Origin: Cellulosimicrobium funkei
GTDB lineage: Bacteria; Actinomycetota; Actinomycetes; Actinomycetales; Cellulomonadaceae
Length of the DNA stretch: 64,000 nucleotides
NCBI RefSeq assembly: GCF_004519295.1
Contig: NZ_SOZH01000003.1
Span: forward strand, 434,001 to 498,000
Reading direction: 5' to 3'
Of the stretch, positions 9,861 to 20,078 are shown one piece after another (positions within the stretch are counted from its first letter, which is position 1; the number at the start of each line of letters is the position of its first letter). The notes under the pieces were generated by a model. That model had not been told where the DNA came from. It searched no databases and was given only the letters and a program-made list of their open reading frames with translations. The translations under genes and the position numbers were made by a program.

Positions 9861-11014
9861 CCCTCGTTCTCCGCGAGCCACTGCTTCAACGCGTCGACGT
9901 TCCGGTTGTGCTCCGCGAGGGTGACCGCGAAACGGGTCTCCTTCGTGTCGTAGTTGACCGTCGTCCAGAACAACCACTCACCGGGCTCAGGGTTGAGCAC
10001 CGCCTGCATCGACGCCGCGCCCGGGGAGGCGATGGGCCCCGGGGGCAGACCGTTGTGCGCGTAGGTGTTGTACGGGTTGGTGGCGTCGCGCGTGTCCTCC
10101 GGCTTGACCTGGTACCCGGGCGGGTTACCGGTCCCGTAGGCCACCGCCGCGTCGATCTGCAGCGGCATCCCCGTCGCCAGACGGTTCTCGATGGCCCGAG
10201 ACATCTTGGGACGGTCCTCGTCCCGACCGGCCTCGCGCTCGATGAGCGACGCCTTGATGAGCACCGCTTCGCGGTTCTCGGGGGCGACGCCGAGCTCGTC
10301 CAGCTTCATCACCGTCTGGCTGACCATCCCCTGGATGATCGCCAGCGCGTTCTTGTCCTGCGGCTCGAGGACGTACGTGGTCGGGAAGAGCCAGCCCTCG
10401 TAGTTGCCGTTCGCCTCGGCCGGGAGACCGGTCGCGGCGGTGTCCGCCATCGCCGCCTGGAAGTCGGCGACCGGGATGTCGGTCACGGAGGACGCCTTCT
10501 CGAGGATCTGCGAGACCGTGCTCCCCTCGGGGATCGTGATCTTCGTCTCGACGCGCGAGTCGTTCGCCACGAGACGCGCGACGGCGTCCTTCGCCGACAT
10601 GCCGAGGAGCAGCGTGTGCGTGCCCGGCTGGATCTTGCCGGCGTTCGGGTTGTCCTCGAACGCGTTCGCGAACGCCGCGGAGCTCGCGACGACGCCCGCC
10701 TCGGTGAGCACGGCCCCCATGTCGCGGCCCGTCGACCCGGGCTCGATCACGACGTCGACGGGCTCGGTCCCCGGGCCCTCGAAGTCCTTCGCCTCGAGCG
10801 GGTTGGCGAACCCGAAGAGGTCCGAGGCGTTGTTGAGCAGGAGATAGCCCGCTCCGCCCACCACGAGGAGGGAGACGAGCAGGACCACGAGGGCCCGGCG
10901 ACGCCGGCGCTGGCGTCGCTTCTTCGCGGCCCGGCGCGCGCGCTGCTCGGCGCGCGAGGAGCGCGCGGGCTGCTGCTCGCCCTGGACTGCGGGCCGTTCG
11001 AACAGGTCGGTCAC
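9857..11014 (-). CDS. mltG: Endolytic murein transglycosylase MltG
   Basis: Cleaves nascent glycan strands and sets their length. The 385-residue protein has a very basic cytoplasmic N-terminus (21-40), one membrane segment (41-60), a LysM-like region, and the YceG catalytic domain with EGWLFP (206-211) and the presumed catalytic Glu259 in SLIEREAG. The GTG at 11014 has AGGAG about 8 nt upstream and overlaps the ruvX stop. The ruvX-mltG-aroE order is typical. Confidence 0.93.
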   Translation of the reverse strand: MTDLFERPAVQGEQQPARSSRAEQRARRAAKKRRQRRRRRALVVLLVSLLVVGGAGYLLLNNASDLFGFANPLEAKDFEGPGTEPVDVVIEPGSTGRDMGAVLTEAGVVASSAAFANAFEDNPNAGKIQPGTHTLLLGMSAKDAVARLVANDSRVETKITIPEGSTVSQILEKASSVTDIPVADFQAAMADTAATGLPAEANGNYEGWLFPTTYVLEPQDKNALAIIQGMVSQTVMKLDELGVAPENREAVLIKASLIEREAGRDEDRPKMSRAIENRLATGMPLQIDAAVAYGTGNPPGYQVKPEDTRDATNPYNTYAHNGLPPGPIASPGAASMQAVLNPEPGEWLFWTTVNYDTKETRFAVTLAEHNRNVDALKQWLAENEG

Positions 11015-11547
11015 GGTCGGTGGTCTCCTGTCGGGTCTACAGGTTCTCCGGCGCGCACCCCCGCGCCCCGCTCGGCCTCGAGAGCGGATTGCAGAATGAT
11101 AACGGCGGCGGCCTGGTCGACGACGCTCCGGTGCTTGCGACCGGCGCGTCCCGACGCGTGCAGCGCCTGGTGGGCGCTGACGGTCGTCATCCGCTCGTCG
11201 ACGAGGTGCACCGGCACCGGTGCGACGACGCGAGCCACCGCACCAGCGTACGCCCGCGCGCCCTGGGCGGCGGCCCCCTCCCCGCCCGAGAGGTGACGCG
11301 GCAGGCCCACGTACACGACCTGGGCGTTGCGCTCCTCGACCTCGGCCGCGATGCGGGCGACGTCGGCGGGGACCGCCGCGCCGCCGCGCGTGTCGCGCGC
11401 GAGGGTCTCGACGGGGGTCGCGACGAGCCCGTCGGGGTCGCTCGCGGCCAGGCCGACGCGGACGCTGCCCACGTCGACGCCGAGGCGCGCCCCCCGCGGG
11501 AGGGGGGCGCGCCCGTCGTCGGCGGGCTGCACGGGCAGGCCGGTCAC
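11011..11547 (-). CDS. ruvX: Holliday junction resolvase-like / pre-16S rRNA nuclease
   Basis: YqgF-family RNase H-fold nuclease that matures the 16S rRNA 5' end in E. coli. The 178-residue protein has the [16 protein letters not shown] motif near the N-terminus, [10 protein letters not shown] in the middle and DERMTT before the last helices, all typical. The GTG at 11547 overlaps the alaS stop (GTGA), so it is coupled to alaS. An N-terminal extension of about 20 residues and a C-terminal tail are probably disordered. Confidence 0.92.
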   Translation of the reverse strand: MTGLPVQPADDGRAPLPRGARLGVDVGSVRVGLAASDPDGLVATPVETLARDTRGGAAVPADVARIAAEVEERNAQVVYVGLPRHLSGGEGAAAQGARAYAGAVARVVAPVPVHLVDERMTTVSAHQALHASGRAGRKHRSVVDQAAAVIILQSALEAERGAGVRAGEPVDPTGDHRP

Positions 11548-14231
11548 GCGCCCGCCGCGGCGCCGTCGCGCACGCCCCGGAGGGCGGCGGGCAGCGCGGA
11601 CACGTCCGTGCCGCCGCCCTGGGCCATGTCGTCCTTGCCGCCGCCCCCACCGCCGAGCGTCTGGGCCGCGGCCTTGGCGAGCACGCCGGCACGCAGCCCG
11701 GCCGCGCGCGCGGAGGCGTTCGTCACGACGACGACCTGCGGGCGGCCCTTGGAGACGCCGCCGACGGCGACGACCGCAGGCTCCGCCTCGCCGATCCGGC
11801 CGCGCACGTCGAGCGCCAGCGCGCGCAGGTCGTCCGCCGACGCGACCTCGCCGGCGTCGTGCACGACGACGCGCGTGCCGCCCACGAGCTCCGCCCCGGC
11901 GGCGAGCGTGCCGGCCGCGGCCAGGAGCTGCGCCTGCCGGAGCTGGGCGAGCTCCTTCTCGGCGTCGCGCAGGCGCGACACGAGCGTGCTCACGCGGTCG
12001 GGCAGCTCCTCGGTCCGCACGTTGAGCAGACCCGTGAGCTGGCCCACGAGCGCGTGCTCCTTCGCCTGGAACCCGTACGCGCCGTCCCCGACGAGCGCGT
12101 CGACGCGCCGCACGCCCGAGCCGATCGACGACTCGCCGAGCAGCGTGACGAGACCGAGCTGGCCCGTGCGCTGCACGTGCGTCCCGGCGCAGAGCTCGCG
12201 CGACCAGTCGCCGCCGATGGAGACGACGCGCACGGTGTCGCCGTACTTCTCGCCGAACAGCGCCATCGCCCCCAGGGCGCGCGCCTCGGTGATCGGCATG
12301 AGCTGGTCCGTGACCTCGAGGTTCTCCTGGAGCTGCGTGTTGACCCGCTCCTCGATCTCCGAGAGCGCGCCCGAGGGCACGGCGGACGAGCGGCGGAAGT
12401 CGAAGCGGATGCGGCTGGGCGCGTTCTCCGACCCGGCCTGCGTCGCGTCCTTGCCGAGCGACTCCTGGAGCGCCTTGTGGATCATGTGCGTCGCCGAGTG
12501 GGCACGGCTGATCGCCTTGCGGCGGTCGCGGTCGATCGTCGCCGTGCCCGGGTCGCCGAGCGCCGCGGTGCCCTCGACCAGGCGGCCGCGGTGCACCGAC
12601 AGGCCCTTGATCGGGCGCTGCACGTCGTCGACCTCGATGGTCGCGCCGCCGTCGAGCACGATCGTGCCGTGGTCGGCGAGCTGGCCGCCGGCCTCCGCGT
12701 AGAACGGGGTGCGGTCGAGCACGACCTCGACGTCCGCCGGGGCCGTCGCGGCCGGCGCGGGGACGCCGTCGACCAGCAGGCCGGCGACGCGCACCGCCGC
12801 GGACGACTCGGTGTACCCGAGGAACTCCACGGGTGCCGCGAGCTCGGACGCGAGCGACTCGTACGCGGCCGTGTCGACGCCGCCGGAGCGCTTCGCGAGC
12901 GCGTCGGCGCGCGCGCGCTGGCGCTGCTCGGTCATGAGCGCGCGGAACGCCTTCTCGTCGACCTGGACGCCCTGCTCGGCGGCCATCTCGAGCGTGAGGT
13001 CGATCGGGAAGCCGTACGTGTCGTGCAGCGCGAACGCCTGGTCGCCGCCGAGCAGCGGCGTCCCGCCCGAGCCGGCCGCGGCCTTCGCCCGCGACACGGC
13101 GGTGTCGAGGATCGTCGTGCCGGCCGTGAGCGTGCGACGGAACGCGTCCTCCTCGGTGTAGGCGACGTCGGAGATGCGTGCGAAGTCCGTCGCGACCTCC
13201 GGGTACGACGGCGCCATCGCGTCGCGGCTCACCGGGAGCAGCGCGGGCATGGCGCGGTCCTCGACGCCGAGCAGGCGCATCGCGCGCACCGAGCGGCGCA
13301 GCAGACGGCGCAGCACGTAGCCGCGGCCCTCGTTGGACGGGCGCACGCCGTCGCTCATGATCATGAGGGCCGAACGGACGTGGTCGGCCACGACGCGCAT
13401 GCGGACGTCGTCCTCGTGGTTCGCGCCGTAGCGCTTGCCCGAGAGCGCCTCGGCCGCGGTGATGACGGGGAACACCTCGTCGATCTCGTATAGGTTGTCC
13501 TTGCCCTGAAGCAGGTAGGCGACGCGCTCCAGGCCCATGCCCGTGTCGATGTTCTTGCGCGCGAGCTCCGAGACGATCCGGAACTCCTCCTTGGACTTCA
13601 CGTCGTCGATCGCGTACTGCATGAAGACGAGGTTCCAGATCTCCAGGTAGCGGTCCTCGTCGACGACGGGGCCACCCTCCTGGCCGAACTCCGGACCGCG
13701 GTCGATGTAGATCTCCGAGCACGGGCCCGCGGGGCCGGGCTGGCCCGTGGACCAGTAGTTGTCCTTCTTGCCGCGGGCCTGGATGCGCTCGTCCGGCAGG
13801 CCGGCGATGCGCTTCCAGAGCTGCCGCGCCTCGTCGTCGTCGTGGTAGACGGTGACCCAGACGGTCTCCGGGTCGAACCCGTACTTGCCCTCGTCGCGCG
13901 AGCCCGTGACCAGGTCCCAGGCGTAGGTGATCGCGCCTTCCTTGAAGTAGTCCCCGAACGAGAAGTTGCCGTTCATCTGGAAGAACGTGCCGTGGCGCGT
14001 CGTCTTGCCGACCTCGTCGATGTCGAGGGTGCGCACGCACTTCTGGACGCTCGTCGCGCGGTCCCACGGCGGGGTCTGCTCGCCCGTCATGTACGGGATG
14101 AACGGGACCATGCCCGCGATGGTGAACAGCGTGGACGGGTCCGGGGAGACGAGCGACGCCGACGGCACGACGGTGTGGTCGCGGTCGGCGAAGTAGTCGA
14201 GCCAGCGCTTGCGGATCTCGGCGGTGCGCAT
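11544..14231 (-). CDS. alaS: Alanyl-tRNA synthetase
   Basis: Charges tRNA-Ala and edits misacylated Ser and Gly. The 895-residue length matches the family. The class II catalytic domain includes [19 protein letters not shown], the editing domain has HSATHMIH and CAGTH zinc-site motifs, and the C-Ala domain ends with a Gly-rich [15 protein letters not shown]. Its ATG at 14231 follows an AAGGA ribosome binding site. It heads an alaS-ruvX-mltG-aroE series of overlapping genes. No T-box is visible in the 66-bp leader. Confidence 0.97.
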   Translation of the reverse strand: MRTAEIRKRWLDYFADRDHTVVPSASLVSPDPSTLFTIAGMVPFIPYMTGEQTPPWDRATSVQKCVRTLDIDEVGKTTRHGTFFQMNGNFSFGDYFKEGAITYAWDLVTGSRDEGKYGFDPETVWVTVYHDDDEARQLWKRIAGLPDERIQARGKKDNYWSTGQPGPAGPCSEIYIDRGPEFGQEGGPVVDEDRYLEIWNLVFMQYAIDDVKSKEEFRIVSELARKNIDTGMGLERVAYLLQGKDNLYEIDEVFPVITAAEALSGKRYGANHEDDVRMRVVADHVRSALMIMSDGVRPSNEGRGYVLRRLLRRSVRAMRLLGVEDRAMPALLPVSRDAMAPSYPEVATDFARISDVAYTEEDAFRRTLTAGTTILDTAVSRAKAAAGSGGTPLLGGDQAFALHDTYGFPIDLTLEMAAEQGVQVDEKAFRALMTEQRQRARADALAKRSGGVDTAAYESLASELAAPVEFLGYTESSAAVRVAGLLVDGVPAPAATAPADVEVVLDRTPFYAEAGGQLADHGTIVLDGGATIEVDDVQRPIKGLSVHRGRLVEGTAALGDPGTATIDRDRRKAISRAHSATHMIHKALQESLGKDATQAGSENAPSRIRFDFRRSSAVPSGALSEIEERVNTQLQENLEVTDQLMPITEARALGAMALFGEKYGDTVRVVSIGGDWSRELCAGTHVQRTGQLGLVTLLGESSIGSGVRRVDALVGDGAYGFQAKEHALVGQLTGLLNVRTEELPDRVSTLVSRLRDAEKELAQLRQAQLLAAAGTLAAGAELVGGTRVVVHDAGEVASADDLRALALDVRGRIGEAEPAVVAVGGVSKGRPQVVVVTNASARAAGLRAGVLAKAAAQTLGGGGGGKDDMAQGGGTDVSALPAALRGVRDGAAAGA

Positions 14232-14297
14232 GATGTCCTTCGGAAAGAGGTCGGTGGTCGTGCGGGGTGGTGCGGTGGGCGCCGCGGGCTCGGCGTC

Positions 14298-14657
14298 CTA
14301 GAAGGAGTAGCCGAGCAGGTCCTCGACGTCGTCCGTGTCGTCGAAGGCGTCACGGTCGGCGCCGGCGGGGCGCGCGTGGCGTCCGGCCGCGCGACGCGCG
14401 CGGACGGCGTCCGGGTCCTCCTGGCCCTCGGCGAGCAGCGCCGCCATGAGCTCCTGCTCGCGCGCGTCGCGCGCGAGCGCGAACTCCGTGCGGAAGTCGC
14501 GGGCGATCTCGACGACCTTCTCGCCGAGGCCGTTCACCTGCTCCGTCGCCTGGTCCACGAGCGACGCCGGCGCGTAGCGCGCGAGGACCTTCTTGCCGCG
14601 CACGACGACCACGACCGTGATCGCGACCCCGACGCCGATCCAGAAGACCCGGCGCAT
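14298..14657 (-). CDS. Small membrane protein, DUF6167-like
   Basis: The 119-residue protein starts MRRVFWIGVGVAITVVVVVRG, one N-terminal membrane segment followed by a charged helical region (about 35-75) and an acidic end. This looks like the DUF6167 proteins found beside DUF948 and alaS in actinobacteria; the name is from memory. Function unknown. Its ATG overlaps the DUF948 stop by one base (TGATG), so the two are co-translated and may form a membrane complex. Confidence 0.8.
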   Translation of the reverse strand: MRRVFWIGVGVAITVVVVVRGKKVLARYAPASLVDQATEQVNGLGEKVVEIARDFRTEFALARDAREQELMAALLAEGQEDPDAVRARRAAGRHARPAGADRDAFDDTDDVEDLLGYSF

Positions 14658-15055
14658 CAGCGCGACCCCTCGGCGCGGCTCGCGGAGCTGCCCGACGGCC
14701 GCCGGCGGCCGAACGAGCGCGCGGCAGCCTGGCGCACGCCGTACGTGAACGCGGCGACCTTGACCAGCGGCGCACCGAACGTGGCGGCATACAGGCCCGT
14801 GAGCGCGGAGACGTTCTCGCTCACCTGGGCGGCCGACGTGGTGATGGTGTCGACCTTGACGAGCTGGCTGTTCGTCGTGGCGACGGTCGTCGCGGCCTCG
14901 TCGAGGATCGGCACCGAGTGGTCGGTGACCTCCTTGATGCTCGCGCGCGCCTCGTCGAGCACGCGGCCGAGCTTGAGGAGCGGCACCGCGAGCAGGCCGA
15001 CGAGCAGCACGAACGCGACGGCTGCGATGAGGCCGGCCACATCTCCCAGGGACAT
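14657..15055 (-). CDS. DUF948 family membrane protein
   Basis: The 132-residue protein has one N-terminal membrane helix (about 8-28) followed by a long amphipathic helical segment (LGRVLDEARASIKEVTDHS onward) typical of DUF948. The ATG at 15055 is chosen over 15076 because GGAGG lies at the right distance. It is co-transcribed with the DUF6167-like gene and probably alaS. Function unknown; the coiled architecture suggests a structural membrane role. Confidence 0.83.
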   Translation of the reverse strand: MSLGDVAGLIAAVAFVLLVGLLAVPLLKLGRVLDEARASIKEVTDHSVPILDEAATTVATTNSQLVKVDTITTSAAQVSENVSALTGLYAATFGAPLVKVAAFTYGVRQAAARSFGRRRPSGSSASRAEGSR

Positions 15056-15255
15056 TCTTCCTCCAGTGCCAGTCACGGTGCCGCGGGCGCGGCACCCGTG
15101 CGCCGTACGCGCGGGACGGTCGTCGCCGCGGGCTCCTCGCGGACGTACCCACGGCTCCGCGAAACACTACCCGCACCAGGGCGGGGACCGTCGTCGGGCA
15201 CGGCGCGACGGCGCCCACGCGGGGACGTGCCGACGCACCGGCCCGGACGCACGAA

Positions 15256-15289
15256 CGCCCCGCTCGCCGACGAAGCGGTGAGCGAGGCG
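15256..15289 (-). terminator. Putative terminator of rpsD
   Basis: A stem-loop of about 10 pairs with one G-T wobble (15256-15265 with 15280-15289) starts 14 bp after the rpsD stop. There is no T-run. It lies between rpsD and the DUF948 gene, where an operon boundary is expected. Confidence 0.5.
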
Positions 15290-15302
15290 TCCGGGGCAGA
15301 AA

Positions 15303-15929
15303 TCAGCGAGCGTAGTACTCGACGACGAGCTGGACCTCGCACTGCACGGGGACCTCGGCGCGCTTCGGGCGACGCGTGAGCACCGCGCTGAGCTTCTCGA
15401 GCTGGACGTCCAGGTAGCCCGGGACGGCCGGCAGCACGTCGCGGTGCGCACCCGCGGCCGCGACCTGGAACGGCGTCGTCGCCTGGCTCTTCGGCTTGAC
15501 CTGGAGGGTCTGGCCGGGCTTCACGCGGAACGACGGGCGGTCCACGATCTTGCCGTCGACGAGGATGTGGCGGTGCGTGACCGCCTGGCGCGCCTGCAGG
15601 ATGGTGCGGGCGAAGCCGGCGCGGAGCACGAGGGCGTCGAGACGCATCTCGAGGTTCTCGACGAGCGCCTCACCGGTCAGGCCCTTGTCCTTGCGGGCGT
15701 CCTCGTACGCACGCGCGAGCTGCTTCTCGCGGAGCATGTACTGGGCGCGCAGACGCTGCTTCTCGCGGAGACGGACCGCGTAGTCCGACTCGGTGCGGCG
15801 GCGGGCGCGGCCGTGCTCACCCGGGGGGTACGGGCGCTTCTCGAAGTGCTTGACGGCCTTCGGGGTGAGGGCGATGCCCAGGGCGCGGCTCAGGCGGACC
15901 TGGCGGCGCGAGCGCTTGACAGACGTCAC
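15303..15929 (-). CDS. rpsD: 30S ribosomal protein S4
   Basis: Primary 16S rRNA-binding protein that nucleates 30S assembly. The 208-residue protein has the [21 protein letters not shown] region, the S4 RNA-binding domain ([20 protein letters not shown]) and the ending LVVEYYAR. It lacks the zinc-binding cysteines found in some S4 proteins. The start is GTG at 15929. Unlike in E. coli it stands alone, not in the alpha operon, which is common in actinobacteria near rarA and alaS. Confidence 0.97.
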   Translation of the reverse strand: MTSVKRSRRQVRLSRALGIALTPKAVKHFEKRPYPPGEHGRARRRTESDYAVRLREKQRLRAQYMLREKQLARAYEDARKDKGLTGEALVENLEMRLDALVLRAGFARTILQARQAVTHRHILVDGKIVDRPSFRVKPGQTLQVKPKSQATTPFQVAAAGAHRDVLPAVPGYLDVQLEKLSAVLTRRPKRAEVPVQCEVQLVVEYYAR

Positions 15930-16089
15930 AGCGGTATCTCATTCCTGTCGTTCGGGTTCTGACGTCACACCTGGTCCCGAGAACCGGGTCCGGGTGCGGG
16001 ACCAGCCGATGGACCGCACGCTCCACCGCGAGGAGGAGCGAGGGGTCGGGGCCGAGGTCCCAGGTGGTCGCCGCGAAGGCAACCTGAGC

Positions 16090-16095
16090 AGTCTA
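16090..16095 (-). promoter_or_regulatory. Putative -10 box of rpsD
   Basis: TAGACT on the minus strand is the same hexamer seen before aspS, yajC and the cyclophilin gene. It would give rpsD a leader of about 155 nt. That leader contains an 8-bp inverted repeat, CTGGTCCC/GGGACCAG (15971-15978 and 15998-16005), which could be an autoregulatory structure or the rarA terminator. No clear -35 is seen. Confidence 0.4.
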
Positions 16096-16126
16096 CCGCA
16101 CGCGGGGCGCCGTGGTCCCCGCCCCG

Positions 16127-17620
16127 TCAGCGCGCGGGGCCGTCCTGGTCGAGGATGTCGCGGATGCGCCCGAGGCGCTCCGTGACCTGCCGCTCGTACC
16201 CGCGGTCCGTCGGCGTGTAGTACCGCGACCCCACGAGAGAGTCCGGCAGGTACTGCTGCGCCGCGACACCGTGCGGCGCATCGTGCGCGTACCGGTAGCC
16301 CGCGCCGTGCCCCAGCTGCTTGGCGCCCGGGTAGTGCGCGTCACGCAGGTGCGGCGGGACGGACCCCGCCCGACCGGCCCGCACGTCCGCGAGCGCCGCG
16401 TCGATCCCGAGGTAGGCGGCGTTCGACTTGGGCGCGGTCGCGAGGTGCACGACGGCCTCGGCGAGGACGATGCGTCCCTCGGGCATGCCGATGAGCTGGA
16501 CGGCCTGGGCGGCGGCGACGGCGGTCTGGAGCGCCGAGGGGTCGGCCATGCCGACGTCCTCCGCGGCGGCGATGACGATGCGGCGGGCGATGAAGCGTGG
16601 GTCCTCCCCCGCCGCGATCATGCGGGCGAGGTAGTGCAGCGAGGCGTCGACGTCGGAGCCGCGCATCGACTTGATGAACGCGGACACGACGTCGTAGTGC
16701 TGGTCGCCGTCGCGGTCGTACCGCACGGCGGCGACGTCGACGGCGCGCTCGACCGCGTCGAGGTCGACGGGCACCGGCGGGGGGCCCGCGTCGGGCGTGC
16801 CGCTCCCCGCACCCTCGGGGAGCGCGGCGTCGTCGTCGGCCGGTACGGCCGTCGCGGGCACGGGCACCGGGGCGTCGGACAGCGCGGCGCCCGCGGCGGC
16901 CTCGAGCACGGTGAGCGCCTTGCGCGCGTCGCCGCCCGCGAGGCGCACGAGGTGGTCCTCGGCCTCGTCGGTGAGCGCGACGAGGCCGCCCAGCCCTCGC
17001 TCGTCGGCGACGGCGCGCCGCACGAGGGCGCGGACGTCGTCGTCCCCGAGGGGCTGGAGCGTGAGCAGGAGCGAGCGGGAGAGCAGGGGCGAGTTGACGG
17101 AGAAGCTCGGGTTCTCCGTGGTCGCCGCGACGAGCGTGACCCAACGGTTCTCGACGCTGGGCAGGAGCGCGTCCTGCTGGGACTTGGAGAAGCGGTGCAC
17201 CTCGTCGATGAAGAGGACGGTCTCCTCGCCGCCGGTGGCGAGGCGGCGCCGGGCGTCCTCGACGACGGTGCGCACGTCCTTGACGCCCGCGGTCACGGCG
17301 GAGAGCTCGACGAAGCGGCGGCCGGAGGCGGTCGCGATGAGGTAGGCGAGCGTCGTCTTCCCGGTGCCGGGCGGGCCCCAGAGGATGACGGAGCCGGGCG
17401 CGGCGCGGCCGCCGGACGCGTCGCTCTCGCTGCCGGACCGGATGAGCCGCCGCAGGGGCGAGCCGGGCACGAGGAGGTGGGACTGGCCCGCGACCTCGTC
17501 GAGGGTGGCGGGGCGCATGCGCACGGCGAGCGGGGCCCCCGGTCCGGGTCGCGGCGTGCCCTGCGCGCCGGACGTGGCGGCACCGAAGAGGTCGCCGCCG
17601 AAGAGATCACCGGTGGACAT
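16127..17620 (-). CDS. rarA: Replication-associated recombination protein A (MgsA/RarA)
   Basis: AAA+ ATPase acting at stalled replication forks, related to the clamp loader. Walker [10 protein letters not shown] is at 82-90, Walker [10 protein letters not shown] around 136-144, and the sensor 1 region ATTENPSF follows. The 497-residue length is longer than the usual 440 or so because of an N-terminal Gly/Ala extension and a Pro/Asp-rich insertion of about 30 residues near 255-290. Its ATG is at 17620. Its neighbours are rpsD downstream and the divergent MMPL gene upstream. Confidence 0.93.
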   Translation of the reverse strand: MSTGDLFGGDLFGAATSGAQGTPRPGPGAPLAVRMRPATLDEVAGQSHLLVPGSPLRRLIRSGSESDASGGRAAPGSVILWGPPGTGKTTLAYLIATASGRRFVELSAVTAGVKDVRTVVEDARRRLATGGEETVLFIDEVHRFSKSQQDALLPSVENRWVTLVAATTENPSFSVNSPLLSRSLLLTLQPLGDDDVRALVRRAVADERGLGGLVALTDEAEDHLVRLAGGDARKALTVLEAAAGAALSDAPVPVPATAVPADDDAALPEGAGSGTPDAGPPPVPVDLDAVERAVDVAAVRYDRDGDQHYDVVSAFIKSMRGSDVDASLHYLARMIAAGEDPRFIARRIVIAAAEDVGMADPSALQTAVAAAQAVQLIGMPEGRIVLAEAVVHLATAPKSNAAYLGIDAALADVRAGRAGSVPPHLRDAHYPGAKQLGHGAGYRYAHDAPHGVAAQQYLPDSLVGSRYYTPTDRGYERQVTERLGRIRDILDQDGPAR

Positions 17621-17741
17621 GGCTCGAGCCTACGCACCGCCGCCCACGCGGCGGTGCCGGGTCGAGGAGGTCGGGTGAACGTCCGGCCCCGGGGCGCGGG
17701 GGATCTGACACGCGGCGCGGGCGGGTGGGATGCTGGCGCTC

Positions 17742-19988
17742 GTGTTCTCGAGCCTCGGTCGTCGTGTCGCCCGCCACCCGCGTCTCACCGTCGTCGTGTG
17801 GGTCCTGCTGACAGCGCTCGGCTTCGCGCTGGCGCTGTTCGGCGTCCACGGGGAGAGCGTGTTCGACCGTGTGACGACGGGCGCGCCGACGATCCCGGGC
17901 TCGGACAGCGAGCGGGCGTCGCAGGTCCTCGCGGAGAACGACGAGGGCGGGACGGAGATCACGCTCCTGGTGTCCGGCGTCGACCCGGCGGACCCGCAGG
18001 TCGTGGAGGCGATGACGGGGGTCGACGCCGACCTCGTCGCCGTCGAGGGCGTGGACACGGTCATCGACCCGTACGTGATCCCGGGCGGCGTGGAGGACCC
18101 GGCGGCGCAGTCGCTCGTCGCGCAGGACGGGCGCGGCTTCCTCTCGGTCGTGACGCTGCGCACCGACCTCGACGCCGAACGCACCGACGCGGTCGCGGAC
18201 CGCGTCGTCGAGCAGCTCGAGGCCGTGCCGGGCGTGCTCGCGGACGCCGCCCCGGAGGCGGCGGGCGACGCGACAGGCCTCGTGGGGTCGAACGGGCTCA
18301 TCGTCGAGGCGATCACGAGCCAGGTGAAGGAGGACCTCACGACGGGAGAGGCCGTCGCCCTCCCCGTGGCGCTGCTCATCATGGTGCTCGTCTTCGGCGG
18401 CTTCCTCGCCGCGGCCATGCCGATGGCCGGGGCCGTCGCGTCGATCGGTGCCGGTCTCGGGGTGCTGCTGGGCCTGACGTACGTGCTCGACGTCGACGCC
18501 TCCATCGTCAACGTCGTCACCCTGCTCGGCCTGGGCCTGTCCATCGACTACGGGCTGCTCGTGGTGTCGCGGTTCCGGGAGGAGCTGCACCGGCTGATCG
18601 AGGCGGGCGACGACCCGTCGCTGCGCCGGCGGCGCGGCGACGGCGTGGTGCACGCGGCGCTCGTGCGCACCATGGAGACCGCCGGCCGCACGGTCGCGTT
18701 CTCGGCGCTGACGGTCGCGATCTCCATCGCGGGGCTCATGGTGTTCCGCCCGGACATCCTGCGCGCGGTCGGGGCGGCCGGGCTCGGCGTCGTGCTCGTG
18801 GCCGTCGCGACGGCGCTCACCCTCGTCCCGGCGCTGCTCGCGTACTCGGGCCGTCGCCTCGCCCGCCCGGGGCTGCTCGGCCGGGTCCCGGGCCTGCGCC
18901 GCGTCCTCGCCCGGACCGCGGACGTGCAGTCGGACGAGGGCGCGTTCTCCCGTCTCGCCGGGCGCGTCCAGCGGCACCCGCTGTGGGTGCTGCTCACCAC
19001 CGCGGCGCTCCTCGTGGTCCTCGCGCTGCCGGTGCTCGGGCTGCAGCTGCGGAACTCCGGGATCGAGCTGCTCCCCCAGGGCTCTCCCCAGCGCGAGTTC
19101 GTGGACGAGCTCGCCGCGCAGTACCCGTCCAGTGCGGGTGCCCAGGTCGTCGCCGTCGTGGACGCGAGCGTCGAGGACGCCCAGGCGTGGGCCGACGACG
19201 TGGCGACGCTCGACGGGGTCGAGAGCGTCGACCCGGCGGCGCCGCTGGGGTCGTACGCCGTCGTGGGCGTGCACGTCGACGCGGACGACGCCGGCGGGCC
19301 GGAGGCCGTGTCGGTCGTGCGGGAGGTCCGTGCGACGGACCCGGGCTTCGACGTGTGGGTCACCGGTCAGGCGGCGGGGCAGGTCGACTTCCTCGAGGCG
19401 CTCGGCGAGCGCGTGTGGTGGGCCGTGGGGATCGTCGTCGGCGCGACGCTCGTGCTGCTGTTTCTCATGACCGGCTCCGTCGTGGTGCCGGTGAAGGCGC
19501 TCCTGACGAACGCGCTGTCGCTCGCCGCCTCGCTCGGGGTCCTTGTGTGGGCCTTCCAGGACGGCCACCTCGAAGGGCTCCTGAACTTCTCGTCCGTGGG
19601 CGGGATCGAGACGTACGTCGTCGCGCTCGTCGTCGCGTTCGCGTTCGGTCTCGCCATGGACTACGAGGTGTTCCTGCTCGCACGCATCAAGGAGCTGTAC
19701 GACGCCGGGCTCTCCAACGACGAGGCGGTCCGCCTGGGCCTGCAGCGCTCCGGGCGGATCATCACGTCGGCGGCGGCGATCATCGTCGTCGTGTTCGCGG
19801 GCTTCGTCTTCGGCGACCTGCTCGTCATCAAGGAGGTCGGGTTCGCGCTCGCCGTCGCCGTCCTCATCGACGCGACGATCGTGCGCCTCCTGCTGGTCCC
19901 CGCGACGATGACGCTGCTCGGGCGGTACAACTGGTGGGCACCCGGGCCGCTGCGCCGGGTGCACCGCCGGCTCGCGATCACCCACTGA
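17742..19988 (+). CDS. MMPL/RND family transporter
   Basis: The protein of about 748 residues has the MMPL layout: an N-terminal helix, a large extracytoplasmic loop, a six-helix block (about 190-370, with LLGLGLSIDYGLLVVSRFREE), then a repeat of the same plan (second block with AFGLAMDYEVFLLARIKE). Such proteins export lipids or other hydrophobic compounds by proton-motive force; the substrate is unknown. GTG at 17742 gives the family-like start FSSLGRRVARHP and lies 7 nt after a GATGCT box; ATG at 17730 is the alternative. It is divergent from rarA. Confidence 0.9.
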   Translation: MFSSLGRRVARHPRLTVVVWVLLTALGFALALFGVHGESVFDRVTTGAPTIPGSDSERASQVLAENDEGGTEITLLVSGVDPADPQVVEAMTGVDADLVAVEGVDTVIDPYVIPGGVEDPAAQSLVAQDGRGFLSVVTLRTDLDAERTDAVADRVVEQLEAVPGVLADAAPEAAGDATGLVGSNGLIVEAITSQVKEDLTTGEAVALPVALLIMVLVFGGFLAAAMPMAGAVASIGAGLGVLLGLTYVLDVDASIVNVVTLLGLGLSIDYGLLVVSRFREELHRLIEAGDDPSLRRRRGDGVVHAALVRTMETAGRTVAFSALTVAISIAGLMVFRPDILRAVGAAGLGVVLVAVATALTLVPALLAYSGRRLARPGLLGRVPGLRRVLARTADVQSDEGAFSRLAGRVQRHPLWVLLTTAALLVVLALPVLGLQLRNSGIELLPQGSPQREFVDELAAQYPSSAGAQVVAVVDASVEDAQAWADDVATLDGVESVDPAAPLGSYAVVGVHVDADDAGGPEAVSVVREVRATDPGFDVWVTGQAAGQVDFLEALGERVWWAVGIVVGATLVLLFLMTGSVVVPVKALLTNALSLAASLGVLVWAFQDGHLEGLLNFSSVGGIETYVVALVVAFAFGLAMDYEVFLLARIKELYDAGLSNDEAVRLGLQRSGRIITSAAAIIVVVFAGFVFGDLLVIKEVGFALAVAVLIDATIVRLLLVPATMTLLGRYNWWAPGPLRRVHRRLAITH

Positions 19989-20078
19989 GACGCTCCGACC
20001 GGCGGGGACGGTTCGTGCGCGGGCACTCCCGCGGGCGGCTACGGTAGGCGGCAGACTCAGTCGCACGGGGGGAGACGG

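Noticed and set aside
10657-10668. SOS-like CGAACGCGTTCG inside mltG
   Set aside because: The half-sites are 2 bp apart where LexA boxes need 4, and it lies in coding sequence.
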